Counted from the first letter of the stretch, positions 42,562-53,236 are shown. The stretch is 64,000 nucleotides of DNA from Clostridia bacterium (GCA_017403065.1 JAFQOT010000013.1:186001-250000), one strand, 5' to 3'. Translations and numbers: made by a program. The notes: generated from the sequence alone by a model not told the origin.

Positions 42562-44244
42562 ATGGAACATCTTTATAAAGAACATTCCTTAAGAAAACAA
42601 AAGTGTCTTAACGGTGACTGGAAATTCATCACCGACCCTGAAGACAAGGGCACAGAAAATCAATGGTATAAAAATTTTCCCGAGGATTACAGATATATAA
42701 ATGTCCCTGGATGCTGGAATTACGAATTAGACCTATTCGCATATAGGGGCAAAGCATGGTACTTAAAGGAATTTGACACTGATGACTGCTATTTACAAAT
42801 TTCCTTTGGCGCTGTGACAGGTCTTGCTAAAGTTTATCTTGACGGTGAGCTGTTAGGCGAGCATTACGGCGGTTGGCTTTTATTCGAGTTTGAAAAAGAA
42901 GTAAAGGCAGGTAAGCATACTTTAGTCGTTTTGGTTGACAACAGCTCCAACTCCCTTAATACATTTCCATTAAATGTCGTAGACTGGTATAAATATGGCG
43001 GAATTACCAGAAGTGTTGAAGTAACTGAATTTTCAAAGCCCTTTATTAGAAAAAACCGTATTTCTTATTCATTAAACGACACTCTTGATAACGCTTGCGT
43101 TTCAGCAACCGTAACCCTGGTTAATCCTTATAAAAGAGAATATAAAACAACTGTTAAGCTATTTGCCGAAGATAAGCTTATTGCTGAAAAAAAGGTATCC
43201 TTTAAAGGCGAAGAAACCTTTTCCTTTGGTGACGCAGTGCTTGAAGATATAAAGCTTTGGGACATAAACGACGGTAATCTTTATAACTTTAGAATTACTA
43301 CCGATGATGACGATGTTTATGAAAAAATAGGATTTAGAAAAATCGAGGCTAAAAATCAGGCTATATATCTTAATAATAAGAGTATTTTTATGAAGGGTGT
43401 TAACCGTCACGAACAGCATCCTGACTGGGGCTATGCTGTTCCTGCTAACATAAACAAACGTGACCTTCAGATAATTAAAAATCTTAACTGTAACACCATT
43501 CGCGGTTCACATTACCCAAATTCTCACACATTTCTCGATTACCTTGACAGAGAGGGTATGCTTTTCTGGAGTGAAATTCCAATGTGGGGCTTCAAGGAGG
43601 AGGCTTGCGCAGATGAATTAACCCATACCCGCGCTTTAAAAATGCATGAGGAAATGATAGAGCAATACTACAATCACCCTTGTATTGTTATGTGGGGATT
43701 ACATAACGAAATTGTCACTGACACATCAGAAGGCTATGAATTAACCAAAAAGCTATATAATTTCGTTAAAGAAAAAGACAACTCAAGACTTATAGTATTT
43801 GCATCTAACCATTTTGATACAGATATTTGCTTTAATTTTTCAGATGTTATATGTATGAACCGCTACAACGGATGGTATTCAGGAAAAATCAGTGACTGGT
43901 CTGAATTGTTACACGGTATGAGGGATTCTCTTATTCAAAGAGGTCAGGATGATAAACCTATTATTATATCTGAATTTGGCTGTCCCGGTCTTTATGAATA
44001 TAGCTCCTTTAATAACAATAAATGGTCAATGCAATATCAGTCAGACTTTTTAAGCGAGGTTATTACAAATAGTATCAAAGAGCCGGGAATTTGCGGTACT
44101 TTAATATGGCAATTTTGTAATACTGCATCTGATAAGGACCTTGCTAAAGCAAGAGGCTTTAATAATAAAGGTCTTGTAGACGAATACCGCCGACCTAAGC
44201 TATCTTATTACACTGTACGTGATTTGTACAAAAATATTGATTAA
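42562..44244 (+). CDS. uidA: Beta-glucuronidase (GH2)
   Basis: Removes glucuronic acid from glycans or from host drug and hormone conjugates. 560 residues: N-terminal jelly-roll (CLNGDWKF), immunoglobulin-like middle, and a TIM barrel. The acid/base Glu383 is in WGLHNE and the nucleophile Glu471 in IISEFG. The NxK motif that reads the glucuronate carboxylate is present as NNK (534-536) in GFNNKGLVD, and CMNRYNGWYSG matches the E. coli enzyme. The stretch between MWGF and the next helix is short, so it lacks the long Loop 1. No signal peptide. A beta-galactosidase is less likely because of the NxK motif. Confidence 0.88.
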   Translation: MEHLYKEHSLRKQKCLNGDWKFITDPEDKGTENQWYKNFPEDYRYINVPGCWNYELDLFAYRGKAWYLKEFDTDDCYLQISFGAVTGLAKVYLDGELLGEHYGGWLLFEFEKEVKAGKHTLVVLVDNSSNSLNTFPLNVVDWYKYGGITRSVEVTEFSKPFIRKNRISYSLNDTLDNACVSATVTLVNPYKREYKTTVKLFAEDKLIAEKKVSFKGEETFSFGDAVLEDIKLWDINDGNLYNFRITTDDDDVYEKIGFRKIEAKNQAIYLNNKSIFMKGVNRHEQHPDWGYAVPANINKRDLQIIKNLNCNTIRGSHYPNSHTFLDYLDREGMLFWSEIPMWGFKEEACADELTHTRALKMHEEMIEQYYNHPCIVMWGLHNEIVTDTSEGYELTKKLYNFVKEKDNSRLIVFASNHFDTDICFNFSDVICMNRYNGWYSGKISDWSELLHGMRDSLIQRGQDDKPIIISEFGCPGLYEYSSFNNNKWSMQYQSDFLSEVITNSIKEPGICGTLIWQFCNTASDKDLAKARGFNNKGLVDEYRRPKLSYYTVRDLYKNID

Positions 44245-44246
44245 AT

Positions 44247-44286
44247 AAAAATGTGAGAGATATAAAATCTCTCACATTTTTTATTT
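44247..44286. terminator. Bidirectional terminator
   Basis: AAAATGTGAGAGAT pairs with ATCTCTCACATTTT, between the convergent GH2 and GH13 genes. Confidence 0.9.
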
Positions 44287-46137
44287 TGTTATAACTGTAA
44301 ATTCAAAAGGATTTAATTTTATTTTATTATTTAAAGGCATTACACCTATTATATTTTCAAACTTTGTAAACTCCTTTGGTAAATCGATTTCTACTGCAAA
44401 ATCTTCTCGGTTTACAAATATAAATGCCTTGCCTTCATTATTTTTTCGCATATAAGCCAATGCGCCGTTCTGGGCATAAACAGGTATAAACTCACCTGAC
44501 ATAAAAGCCTTTGAATTTCGTCTTATTTTTCCTAAGTCGCGGTAAAAGCTTAAAAGAGCTTTATCCTCTTTTCCCCAAGGATAAGTGGCTCTGCAAAACG
44601 GGTCGCTGCCACCTTGAACGCCTGCCTCATCCCCATAATAAACTGCGGGTATGCCCGGTAGTGTAAACTGAATAACAGCAGCAATTTTAAGCCTTTTTAT
44701 ACCCAATTCGTATTCATCAGGGCTTAAAATAATTTCAGCTTGCTTTTCCCTGTTTGCTCCGTCAATTCTACTTGTGCCTAAAACGGTTAAAATACGCGCC
44801 GTGTCATGAGTTCCGATATGATTCATCAGTAGCTTTACCGACTGGGGCGGATAATTTTCCGTAATATCTAAAACCGTGTTAACAAGCCTTCTGCTATCCA
44901 TACCCTTTGCAAAATCAACTATTGCTGCCGCAAAGGGATAATTCATAACCGAATCAAGCTGTCTGCCTCTTAAAAATCGGCGGCGTACATCGTAGCTTAT
45001 TTTATTGCTCGCATCCTCCCATACCTCGCCTAAAAGGTAATTATCCTGTCCTGAGGATTTAACAGCATCGCGTATCTTATCTAAGATACCGTCGGTTAAT
45101 TCATCTGCAACATCAAGACGCCAGCCCTTTATACCTTTATTTAGCCAATACTTTAAAACTCCATTTTGACCTGTTATAAATTCACAAAATAAAGGATTAT
45201 CCTCAACAGTTTCGGGTAGTGTATCTATTCCCCACCAGGATTCATATTTATCAGGATAATTTTCAAATTTATACCAGTTAAAATAGGGGGATTCCTTTGA
45301 ATTATATGCTCCTAAGCCTGCATATCTGTTATAGCGGTTAAAATAAACGCTGTCGTCACCCGTGTGGGAAAACACACCATCGAGAATTACATAAATTCCC
45401 TTTGCTTTTGCCTTTTTTGTCAGCTGTTCAAGGTCCTTTTCGCTGCCTAACATAGAATCAATTTTAAAATAATCGGCAGTATTATATCGATGGTTTGAAT
45501 GAGCCTCAAAAATCGGATTTAAATAAATACAATTTACCCCTAAAGATTTAAGATAATCTAATTTCTGTGTTATACCCTTAAGGTCGCCGCCGTAATAATC
45601 GTTACCCAAGGTACAGATTTCACCCTCTGCCTGACGGTATTCAGGCTGCTTATCCCATTTATTACAAATATATCTGTCATCGGGAACATTTTTCTTTTGA
45701 CTTCCTGATGCATAAAAACGGTCAGGAAAAATTTGATAAATTATGCCGCCGTCTAACCAATCGGGAGTTTTATAATCATTAAAGTATACCGTTTGTTGCC
45801 AACAGCTAATTTCCTTAGAAACCACACCTAAAGAGGTTTCTGTTTTGGATACAAAAAACTCACCGTATTCGCTTGTATACCTGAAATAATACCAGTAAAG
45901 CCCTTCATCAAGCTTTGTTTCACATTCGTAATATCGATACTCCTCAAGACTTGTTGTAGGGGTCATTTCAATCTGTGAAAAATCACTCTGGCAATCATTT
46001 TTAAGCATTAAGTAAACAGAATGTACCCTTGCATCATTATGAAGCAAAACCTTTAGCCGAAGGGTTTCCCCCTCGGCTAAGGCTCCGATTTTTTCTCTGT
46101 ATAAACTGTTTCTCGAATCAAAAGGATAATACTGCAT
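44281..46137 (-). CDS. GH13 alpha-glucan hydrolase (neopullulanase/maltogenic type)
   Basis: Cytoplasmic alpha-amylase-family enzyme of 618 residues. An N-terminal beta domain of about 120 residues is typical of neopullulanase and maltogenic amylase. The barrel has DGVFSHTGDDS, the nucleophile Asp in GWRLDVADE, the Glu in LLGEVWED and the transition-state Asp in NHIGTHDTARI. No signal peptide. It starts 3 bp after the glgP stop, so the two probably break down glycogen or imported maltodextrins together. Confidence 0.92.
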   Translation of the reverse strand: MQYYPFDSRNSLYREKIGALAEGETLRLKVLLHNDARVHSVYLMLKNDCQSDFSQIEMTPTTSLEEYRYYECETKLDEGLYWYYFRYTSEYGEFFVSKTETSLGVVSKEISCWQQTVYFNDYKTPDWLDGGIIYQIFPDRFYASGSQKKNVPDDRYICNKWDKQPEYRQAEGEICTLGNDYYGGDLKGITQKLDYLKSLGVNCIYLNPIFEAHSNHRYNTADYFKIDSMLGSEKDLEQLTKKAKAKGIYVILDGVFSHTGDDSVYFNRYNRYAGLGAYNSKESPYFNWYKFENYPDKYESWWGIDTLPETVEDNPLFCEFITGQNGVLKYWLNKGIKGWRLDVADELTDGILDKIRDAVKSSGQDNYLLGEVWEDASNKISYDVRRRFLRGRQLDSVMNYPFAAAIVDFAKGMDSRRLVNTVLDITENYPPQSVKLLMNHIGTHDTARILTVLGTSRIDGANREKQAEIILSPDEYELGIKRLKIAAVIQFTLPGIPAVYYGDEAGVQGGSDPFCRATYPWGKEDKALLSFYRDLGKIRRNSKAFMSGEFIPVYAQNGALAYMRKNNEGKAFIFVNREDFAVEIDLPKEFTKFENIIGVMPLNNKIKLNPFEFTVITK

Positions 46138-46139
46138 AA

Positions 46140-48542
46140 TTACTTAAGTGGTGAAGTATGCCAAATATTCTTTGCATAATCTTCTATTGAACGGTCTGCG
46201 GCAAAAATGCCTGATTTTGCAATATTATTAAGTGACATACGGTTCCAGGTTTCTTTATCATTATAAAGGTTAGTCGCTTTCAGCTGCGCTTTTCGATAAT
46301 CGGCAAAATCGGCAAGAGCCATATATCTGTCATTATTTTTAAGCGAATTATAAATATTATCAAAATTCTGACCCGAAATTCCCTTGCCTATAAAATCAAG
46401 GGCCATACGTAGCTCTTGATTATTATTGTAATATTCAAGAGGTGAATATCCACGCTTTTGAAGCTTCAATACCTCAGGTGTAAGCATACCGAATATAATA
46501 ATATTATCATCGCCTACTGCCTTGTGAATTTCAACGTTTGCACCGTCCTCTGTTCCTAAGGTGATTGCACCGTTCATCATAAGCTTCATATTGCCTGTAC
46601 CCGAAGCCTCTGTAGAAGCGAGAGAAATTTGTTCGCTTATATCAGCTGAAGGAATCATTAACTCAGCAAGTGTTACACGGTAATCCTCTAAGAATAAAAC
46701 CTTTAGCTTATCATTTACTTCTCGGTCGTTTTCTATAACCATGGAAAGCTTATGAATCATCTGAATTATTTCTTTAGCGAAAAGGTATCCAGCCGCAGCC
46801 TTAGCTCCGAAAATATAAGTCTTAGGTGTAAAATCTGCATTTGGATTATTTTTTATAAAGAGATAATCGCTGATAATATTTAATGCGTTAAGATGCTGAC
46901 GTTTGTATTCGTGCAGTCTTTTAACCTGCATATCAAATATAGAATCAGGGTCGATAAGCTTTCCTGTCTTATCCTTAACATAATTAGCAAAACGAACCTT
47001 GTTTGAATGCTTTATCTGGGCTAATTTATCAAGAACCGCCTTGTCGTTTTCAAATGCCATAAGCTTTTCAAGATTAGAAGCATCGGCAATAAAATCACTG
47101 CCAATAAGCTCGGTTAAATACTTTGTAAGCTCAGGATTAGCCTGACAAAGCCAGCGTCTATGTGCTATACCGTTTGTTACGTTTGTGAATTTTTCAGGTG
47201 TAATCTTTGCATAGTCCTTAAACAACTCATCAACCAAAATTTTGCTGTGAAGCTTTGAAACACCGTTTACGGTATGACAGGTAGCAACGCAAAGATTTGC
47301 CATTCTGACAAAACCGTTGCTAATAATAGCTGTCCGCTCTGCCAGGGCTAAATCACCTGTTTTTTCTATAATTTCAGCTCGGTATCTGCGGTCTATTTCC
47401 TTAATAATCTGATAAATTCTTGGAATTCTTTGCTCAATAAGGCTTTCAGGCCAACATTCCAAAGCCTCAGACATTATGGTGTGGTTTGTATATGCAACAG
47501 TACCCTTTACAATTTTCCAAGCCTTATCCCAGTTGTAGCCGCATTCATCCAAAAGAAAACGCATAAGCTCAGGTATAGATAATGTTGGGTGGGTATCGTT
47601 TATGTGAATTGCCACCTTATCAGGCAAATTTTCAAGGGTATTATATTTACGAAGATGACGCTTCAAAATATCCTGTACAGAAGCAGATACCAAGAAATAC
47701 TGCTGACGCAATCTTAAAGATTTACCCTCGTAATGATTATCCTCAGGATATAAAACCTTTGAAATAGTTTCGGTCATAGCGCGCTGTTCTAATGCGCGTA
47801 CATAATCGCCCTGATTAAATGCCGACATATCAAAGTCTCTGCACTCAGCACTCCAAAGTCTTAAGGCGTTTACTGTTTTACCGTCCTTACCTGCTACCAT
47901 AAGGTCATAAGGTACAGCATGTACGGTCTGATAATCAACATGCTCAATATGGTGATAGTTACCGTCCCACCATTCATTTATTTTTCCGTCAAAATTAACA
48001 TCTACTGCAGAAGCGGGTCGGGGTTCGAGCCATACGCCGCCGCCAGGTAGCCAGAAATCAGGCATTTCGGTCTGCCATCCGTCAACTAATTTCTGACGGA
48101 ATATACCCAACTCGTAACGGATGCAATATCCCATAGCTGGATATCCACCGCTTGAAAGAGCCTCTAAAAAACAAGCGGCAAGACGACCCAGACCGCCATT
48201 TCCAAGACCTGCATCCGGCTCGAAATCATAAAGCTTATCAAGCTTAACCTTAAAGGTTGCAAGTGCTTTAGACATAGTATCAGTTAAATCAAGATTAAAA
48301 AGATTACTTTTAAGAGAACGTCCCATAAGAAATTCCATACTTAAATAGTAAACTGTTTTTGCCTCTTTTTCATCAGTTTCCTTTTTAAATTTAGCCCTTC
48401 GCTCGCTCATTATTTCAAGCAATACCAGAACGCAGGCTTTATAAAAAAGCTCATCAGAAGCCTGTGAGGGTGTTACACCCAAATTATGCGAAAGCTTCTT
48501 TTCAATCATTGATGCGATTTCTTTTACTGTATATTTTGCCAT
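46140..48542 (-). CDS. glgP: Glycogen/maltodextrin phosphorylase
   Basis: Releases glucose-1-phosphate from alpha-1,4-glucan ends using PLP. About 800 residues from ATG 48542 (GGAG upstream); the longer ORF start at 48629 is not supported. YYLSMEFLMGRSL and PDAGLGNGGLGRLAACFLE lie near the N-terminus. The PLP lysine is in EASGTGNMKLMMNGA, followed by LGTEDGANVEI. It is transcribed with the GH13 gene. Confidence 0.97.
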   Translation of the reverse strand: MAKYTVKEIASMIEKKLSHNLGVTPSQASDELFYKACVLVLLEIMSERRAKFKKETDEKEAKTVYYLSMEFLMGRSLKSNLFNLDLTDTMSKALATFKVKLDKLYDFEPDAGLGNGGLGRLAACFLEALSSGGYPAMGYCIRYELGIFRQKLVDGWQTEMPDFWLPGGGVWLEPRPASAVDVNFDGKINEWWDGNYHHIEHVDYQTVHAVPYDLMVAGKDGKTVNALRLWSAECRDFDMSAFNQGDYVRALEQRAMTETISKVLYPEDNHYEGKSLRLRQQYFLVSASVQDILKRHLRKYNTLENLPDKVAIHINDTHPTLSIPELMRFLLDECGYNWDKAWKIVKGTVAYTNHTIMSEALECWPESLIEQRIPRIYQIIKEIDRRYRAEIIEKTGDLALAERTAIISNGFVRMANLCVATCHTVNGVSKLHSKILVDELFKDYAKITPEKFTNVTNGIAHRRWLCQANPELTKYLTELIGSDFIADASNLEKLMAFENDKAVLDKLAQIKHSNKVRFANYVKDKTGKLIDPDSIFDMQVKRLHEYKRQHLNALNIISDYLFIKNNPNADFTPKTYIFGAKAAAGYLFAKEIIQMIHKLSMVIENDREVNDKLKVLFLEDYRVTLAELMIPSADISEQISLASTEASGTGNMKLMMNGAITLGTEDGANVEIHKAVGDDNIIIFGMLTPEVLKLQKRGYSPLEYYNNNQELRMALDFIGKGISGQNFDNIYNSLKNNDRYMALADFADYRKAQLKATNLYNDKETWNRMSLNNIAKSGIFAADRSIEDYAKNIWHTSPLK

Positions 48543-48727
48543 AAAAACAACTCCGATTAAATAAATATATCCATTTTTATTATTTGCAATTATATAATAC
48601 AATATTCCTAATATTTTTTCAATCACCAACTATAACTATAATTTGCGCTGTTTTTGGTGATTTTGCATAAAAAAATATTAAAAACGCTGTTTTTTAATAT
48701 AAAATATGGCATTTGTAACAAAAAATT

Positions 48728-48760
48728 AAGACCTTGCCGCATCAAGCAAGGTCTTGTTTT
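48728..48760. terminator. Terminator after the small membrane protein gene
   Basis: AAGACCTTGC/GCAAGGTCTT stem with T run on the minus strand. The region 48543-48727 otherwise shows only AT-rich promoter-like sequence and no gene. Confidence 0.85.
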
Positions 48761-48762
48761 AA

Positions 48763-48918
48763 CTATTCGTCGATTTGTGTATAATCGGTGGTATCACATT
48801 CTAAATAATCACCTTTTATACGGTTTTTATTTGAAATTTTATCAAATACAGCTAACGCTCCAACTACGCCGCCGAAAACGGCAAGTAAAGAACCTATAAA
48901 TTTAAAAAATCCTTTCAT
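48763..48918 (-). CDS. Small single-pass membrane protein
   Basis: A 51-residue protein beginning MKGFFKFIGSLLAVFGGVVG, one transmembrane helix (about residues 5-24) followed by a charged tail ending TDYTQIDE. ATG 48918 follows AAAGGGAG; the longer ORF start at 48978 is not supported. It is downstream of cardiolipin synthase? No: that gene ends at 48991 on the same strand upstream, so the two may be co-transcribed. No function is recognised. Confidence 0.65.
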   Translation of the reverse strand: MKGFFKFIGSLLAVFGGVVGALAVFDKISNKNRIKGDYLECDTTDYTQIDE

Positions 48919-48990
48919 AAGCAAAGCTCCCTTTCTGTTAAGCCTTAATACAATAAAATTATAGCATTTAAAATTCAAAATGTCAACAAA

Positions 48991-50523
48991 TTACATAAAC
49001 GGAGCAAATATATGCAGTATGGCTTGCTTTAATCTTAAAAATGCTCCTCTTTTATTCCAATTTTCAAGAGTGATTTCTTGTGATTGGCTCAAAATTTCGC
49101 TAAACTGATTTCTTATATCTAAAACTGAATCGTTATTACAAATCCAGGCGCCGCATTCAAAATGGAATACAAAGCTTCTATAATCCATATTCACCGTGCC
49201 AACGGTAGCAATTTTGTCATCAGATACAAAAATTTTAGAATGTACAAAGCCTGGGGTGTATTCATAAATTTTTATGCCCGCCTCTAAAAGCTCGGCATAA
49301 TTATACTGTGTTACAGGATGAACATACCATTTATCAGGAATATGGGGTGTTACAATTCTTATATCAACACCTGATTTTGCAGCCATTGTCAGCGCATTTT
49401 TCATAGTATTATCAATAATTAGATAAGGTGTTTCTATATATACATACTTTTGCGCCGTATTAAGTATTTGCATATAAAGACCCTCTGCTGGATTACGGTC
49501 ATTCAAGGGGTCATCAGAATAAGGAATTACAAAGCCCTCTCCCGTAACAGTATGCTCAACCAGATGAGTTGGCATTTTAAGCCTCTTGCCTGTAACAAAT
49601 TCCCACATAGAACCAAACATAGCAACAAAGCTTTTAACCGCCTTGCCCTCCATAATCACCGCGCTATCAAGCCAATAGCCGAAACGCTTTTCTTGGTTTA
49701 TATATTCGTCACCGATATTTATTCCGCCGGTAACCGCAACCTTACCGTCAATAACGATAATTTTGCGGTGATTTCGGTTATTCATAAAGATATTGAAAAT
49801 AGGGTTAATAGGATTAAATACCGAAACCTCTATTCCCTCTTTTTTTAGATTTGTGATAAAATCCCTGTGCTGACGTTTAATTGAACCAAAATCATCAAAA
49901 ATAATCTTTATTTCCAAGCCATCTTTGGCTTTTCGGCTAAGGATTGAATGAATACTGTCCCACATTTTTCCCTCAGCCAAAATAAAAAATTCTATAAATA
50001 TATATTTTTCTGCCTTTTCAAGCTCTTGCAAAAGTCGGGGTAAAAACTTTTCCCCTGGTGATAAGTATTCGCAACGGGTACCGTCATACAGGGGATAACC
50101 TGTTTCCCCTGTCAGATAATCTGCCTGACGGGAATGAAACATATCGTAATAACGTAATTTATCACGAACCGACTCATCTTCCTTAAGATACCTCATATAA
50201 CGCGCTTCGCATATCCGCATTTTTTTACGTATGTGGGGTAAAACTCTGCCACCGCCCCATAATAAAAACACCGTAATACCAAAAATAGGAAACAAAAGTA
50301 TAAAAACTATCCAGGCGATTTTATGGTCGGGATTTCCTCTTCGGTTTATGATAATTATAACCGTAACGATACCTATAATCATAGAAAAAGAATATGTCCA
50401 CGCAGAGCTTACCGAAAAATCGTACAGAACGCTGAACATAAAGCCTAATTGAATTAAAAACAGTAATGCCGAAACTATAATTCTTATCGGTATTCTTAAT
50501 CCACGGTTATTCTTGACCTTCAA
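48991..50523 (-). CDS. cls: Cardiolipin synthase
   Basis: Joins two phosphatidylglycerols into cardiolipin at the membrane. Two N-terminal helices (about residues 8-70) precede two phospholipase D motifs: HRKIIVIDGKVAVTGG and HSKIFVSDDKIATVG. The start is TTG 50523, with GAGGTG 6 nt upstream; this gives 510 residues, in line with the family. The longer in-frame start at 50604 is rejected. Confidence 0.95.
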   Translation of the reverse strand: MKVKNNRGLRIPIRIIVSALLFLIQLGFMFSVLYDFSVSSAWTYSFSMIIGIVTVIIIINRRGNPDHKIAWIVFILLFPIFGITVFLLWGGGRVLPHIRKKMRICEARYMRYLKEDESVRDKLRYYDMFHSRQADYLTGETGYPLYDGTRCEYLSPGEKFLPRLLQELEKAEKYIFIEFFILAEGKMWDSIHSILSRKAKDGLEIKIIFDDFGSIKRQHRDFITNLKKEGIEVSVFNPINPIFNIFMNNRNHRKIIVIDGKVAVTGGINIGDEYINQEKRFGYWLDSAVIMEGKAVKSFVAMFGSMWEFVTGKRLKMPTHLVEHTVTGEGFVIPYSDDPLNDRNPAEGLYMQILNTAQKYVYIETPYLIIDNTMKNALTMAAKSGVDIRIVTPHIPDKWYVHPVTQYNYAELLEAGIKIYEYTPGFVHSKIFVSDDKIATVGTVNMDYRSFVFHFECGAWICNNDSVLDIRNQFSEILSQSQEITLENWNKRGAFLRLKQAILHIFAPFM

Positions 50524-50679
50524 AACATTCACCTCTGAAAAAAGTTGTATATATTTTATCATAAATTCATCTATAATGCAAATTATTGTTGTAAACGACA
50601 CCATATTTATGATATACTGTATAAGTATTATTATAGTGTGAAATAAATTTTAACGCACTTTAAAGATCGGAGATTTTTT

Positions 50680-51957
50680 ATGTCAGAGAAAATAATTGAT
50701 TTAGGTAAGGGCGCGCAAGGGCTATTTATAAAAAACAGCCGTTTTAATACCACCCTTATATCCTTTAATTTTTATTTACCCTTAGCTAAGGAAACTGTGG
50801 CAGATTATGCCCTGTTGCCCTTTATTCTAACAAGCTGCAGTAAAAAATATCCCGATTTTTCACTTCTAAACTATAAGCTAAGCCGCCTTTACGGAGCAAG
50901 ACTTGATGCCAGTACAGAAAAGTACGGTGACTATCAGCTTTTAAAAATTAAAATATCTGTTATAAACGACCGCTTTTCATTAGACGGTGAGTCTTTAGTA
51001 AACAGAGCCTCTGATATGCTTTTAGAACTTATATTTAACCCCAACACCGAAAATGAATCCTTTTTAGAAACCGACCTTTGCCGCGAGAAGCGAAAGGCTA
51101 TCGAGCATATTAAAAGTGAAATCAGCGAAAAACGGGTTTATGCCAAAAACAGACTTATCGAAGAAATGTTTAAGGACCAACCCTACTCAGTTGCAAAATG
51201 CGGTAAAATCGAGGATGTAGAAGCCATTACCGGCAAAAGCCTTTACAATGCGTGGGTTAAAATGCTTAAAACGGCATTTTTGAGGGTGAATGTAGTTGGC
51301 TCCTCTATTCCCTCAGGATTTTTTGAAAATATTACAGAAAAATTAGGCACTATACCCCGTGAGGATATACCTATGCCTAAAAATTCCGCTCCCGCTTGTA
51401 GCGTAAAAACGGTAAATACCGTAACTGAAGCTATGGACGTTAAACAAGGCAAGCTTGTTATGGGATTTACTTCCCAGCTTTTCGGTAATGATGATAATTC
51501 CCTGCCTCTTATGATAATGTGCGATATTTTCGGCGGCGGACCTTATTCAAAGCTGTTTTCAAACGTAAGAGAAAAAATGAGCCTTTGCTACTATTGCTCT
51601 GCCTCTTCTGTAAGGCAAAAGGGTCTTATTACAGTGGAGTCAGGCGTTGAATTTGAAAACACCGATAAAGCAAAAACAGCCATATTAAATCAGTTAGACG
51701 CTGTTAAAAAGGGTGATTTTTCTGATTTTGAGTTTTCATCCTCAATAAAGAGTATCTGCGATTCTTTATTTTCATATAACGACAGCCAAAACGCCCTTGA
51801 TTCTTGGTACTGCGCAAAGGTTAATAACGATAATTTGTATTCTCCTGAGGATATTGCAAATAAAATCAAGAATATTACCCGCGAGGATATTATAAACACA
51901 GCAAAAGGCGTGAAGCTTCATACTGTTTACAAGCTTGTTGGGAGGGAAAACAACTAA
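50680..51957 (+). CDS. M16-family peptidase-like protein, YmfF type
   Basis: A 425-residue protein with the two-domain M16 fold but without the HxxEH zinc motif in its N-terminal half (LSRLYGARLDASTEKYGDYQ is in its place). C-terminal signatures such as FGGGPYSKLFSNVREKMSLCY are conserved. It is the inactive partner of the next gene, as in the YmfF/YmfH pair. In B. subtilis related proteins have been linked to EF-P modification. The stop overlaps the next ATG (TAATG), so translation is coupled. Confidence 0.88.
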   Translation: MSEKIIDLGKGAQGLFIKNSRFNTTLISFNFYLPLAKETVADYALLPFILTSCSKKYPDFSLLNYKLSRLYGARLDASTEKYGDYQLLKIKISVINDRFSLDGESLVNRASDMLLELIFNPNTENESFLETDLCREKRKAIEHIKSEISEKRVYAKNRLIEEMFKDQPYSVAKCGKIEDVEAITGKSLYNAWVKMLKTAFLRVNVVGSSIPSGFFENITEKLGTIPREDIPMPKNSAPACSVKTVNTVTEAMDVKQGKLVMGFTSQLFGNDDNSLPLMIMCDIFGGGPYSKLFSNVREKMSLCYYCSASSVRQKGLITVESGVEFENTDKAKTAILNQLDAVKKGDFSDFEFSSSIKSICDSLFSYNDSQNALDSWYCAKVNNDNLYSPEDIANKIKNITREDIINTAKGVKLHTVYKLVGRENN

Positions 51958-53225
51958 TGAAAAAAGAATTTTTTGAAAGCGATATAGGCGAAGCCTATGT
52001 TAAGGCAATACACCCAACAGGTTTAAAGATTTATATATTAGAAAAACCACAGTACAACTCAGCCTATGCTATTTTTGGAACAAAGTACGGCTCTATTGAT
52101 ACCTGTTTTTCAGTAAACGGTGAAGAAACAAAGGTTCCTGAAGGCATTGCCCACTTTTTAGAGCATAAGCTTTTTGAAAGTGAAGACGGCGATGCATTTA
52201 CAAAATATGCAAAAACAGGCGCTTATGCCAATGCTTTTACCTCCTTTGACAAAACCTGTTATTTATTTTCCTGTTCTGATAAATTTTATGAAAATTTAGA
52301 TATTTTGCTTAACTTTGTCCAGTCGCCATACTTTACACAGGCTACCGTAGAAAAAGAGCAAGGCATTATCGGTCAGGAAATCAGAATGTATGACGACAGC
52401 CCAGCTTGGCGAGTAATGTTCAATATGCTATTGGCAATGTATAAAAACCATCCTGTAAGAATTGATATTGCAGGTACGGTTGATTCTATTTCTAAAATTG
52501 ATGCCGATTTGCTTTACAAATGCTATAACACCTTTTATAATCCCTCAAATATGTTTATTTGTATCGCAGGTAATGTTGATACCGAACAGGTGCTTAAAAA
52601 AATTAAAGACAGTATAAAGGTTAGCGAGGGGCTTGAAATCACCCGTATAAATCAAGCCGAGCCTGATAGTGTTTGTGAAAATTACGTTGAGCAAAATTTA
52701 GCTGTAGCTCAACCCCTTTTCTGCTTCGGATATAAAGAAAAAATAGAAAACGAAGTAAGAAGTGTTAAACAGCGTATTGCAACCGCAGTTTTAATGGAAA
52801 TAATTGCGGGAGAAGTATCCCCTCTTTATAAACAGCTTACCGACAAAGGTCTTATAAATGACGAATTTGATTCTGAATACTTTAACGGACAGGGTTATTC
52901 TGCCGTTATATTTGAAGGTGAATCCTCAGACCCTGAGCTTGTAGCTGAGTTAATCAAGGCTGAGGTGGACCGTTTAAAAAACGAGGGAATAGATAAAAAA
53001 CTGTTTTCTGCTGTGCGTTGCGGTATGTACGGAAACGCTATCCGCCTTTTTAACAGCGTTGAAGGTATTGCAATGCAGCTTGTAGACTGCGCTATGAACG
53101 ACAGTTGTCTTTTTGACGAAATTAAATATCTCAAATCTATAACAGTAGAGGATGTTTATAAAAGATTATCCCTTTTAGATAATGAAAAAACCGTTTTATC
53201 GGTTATAAAACCAATGGAGGCTTAA
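51957..53225 (+). CDS. M16-family zinc peptidase, YmfH type
   Basis: 422 residues with the inverted zinc motif HFLEHKLFE (about residue 65) and the downstream glutamate region expected for active M16 enzymes. It forms the active half of the YmfF/YmfH pair. The following lgt gene begins 11 bp later. Which substrate is cleaved cannot be told from sequence. Confidence 0.9.
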   Translation: MKKEFFESDIGEAYVKAIHPTGLKIYILEKPQYNSAYAIFGTKYGSIDTCFSVNGEETKVPEGIAHFLEHKLFESEDGDAFTKYAKTGAYANAFTSFDKTCYLFSCSDKFYENLDILLNFVQSPYFTQATVEKEQGIIGQEIRMYDDSPAWRVMFNMLLAMYKNHPVRIDIAGTVDSISKIDADLLYKCYNTFYNPSNMFICIAGNVDTEQVLKKIKDSIKVSEGLEITRINQAEPDSVCENYVEQNLAVAQPLFCFGYKEKIENEVRSVKQRIATAVLMEIIAGEVSPLYKQLTDKGLINDEFDSEYFNGQGYSAVIFEGESSDPELVAELIKAEVDRLKNEGIDKKLFSAVRCGMYGNAIRLFNSVEGIAMQLVDCAMNDSCLFDEIKYLKSITVEDVYKRLSLLDNEKTVLSVIKPMEA

Positions 53226-53236
53226 AATTAAAAGCT

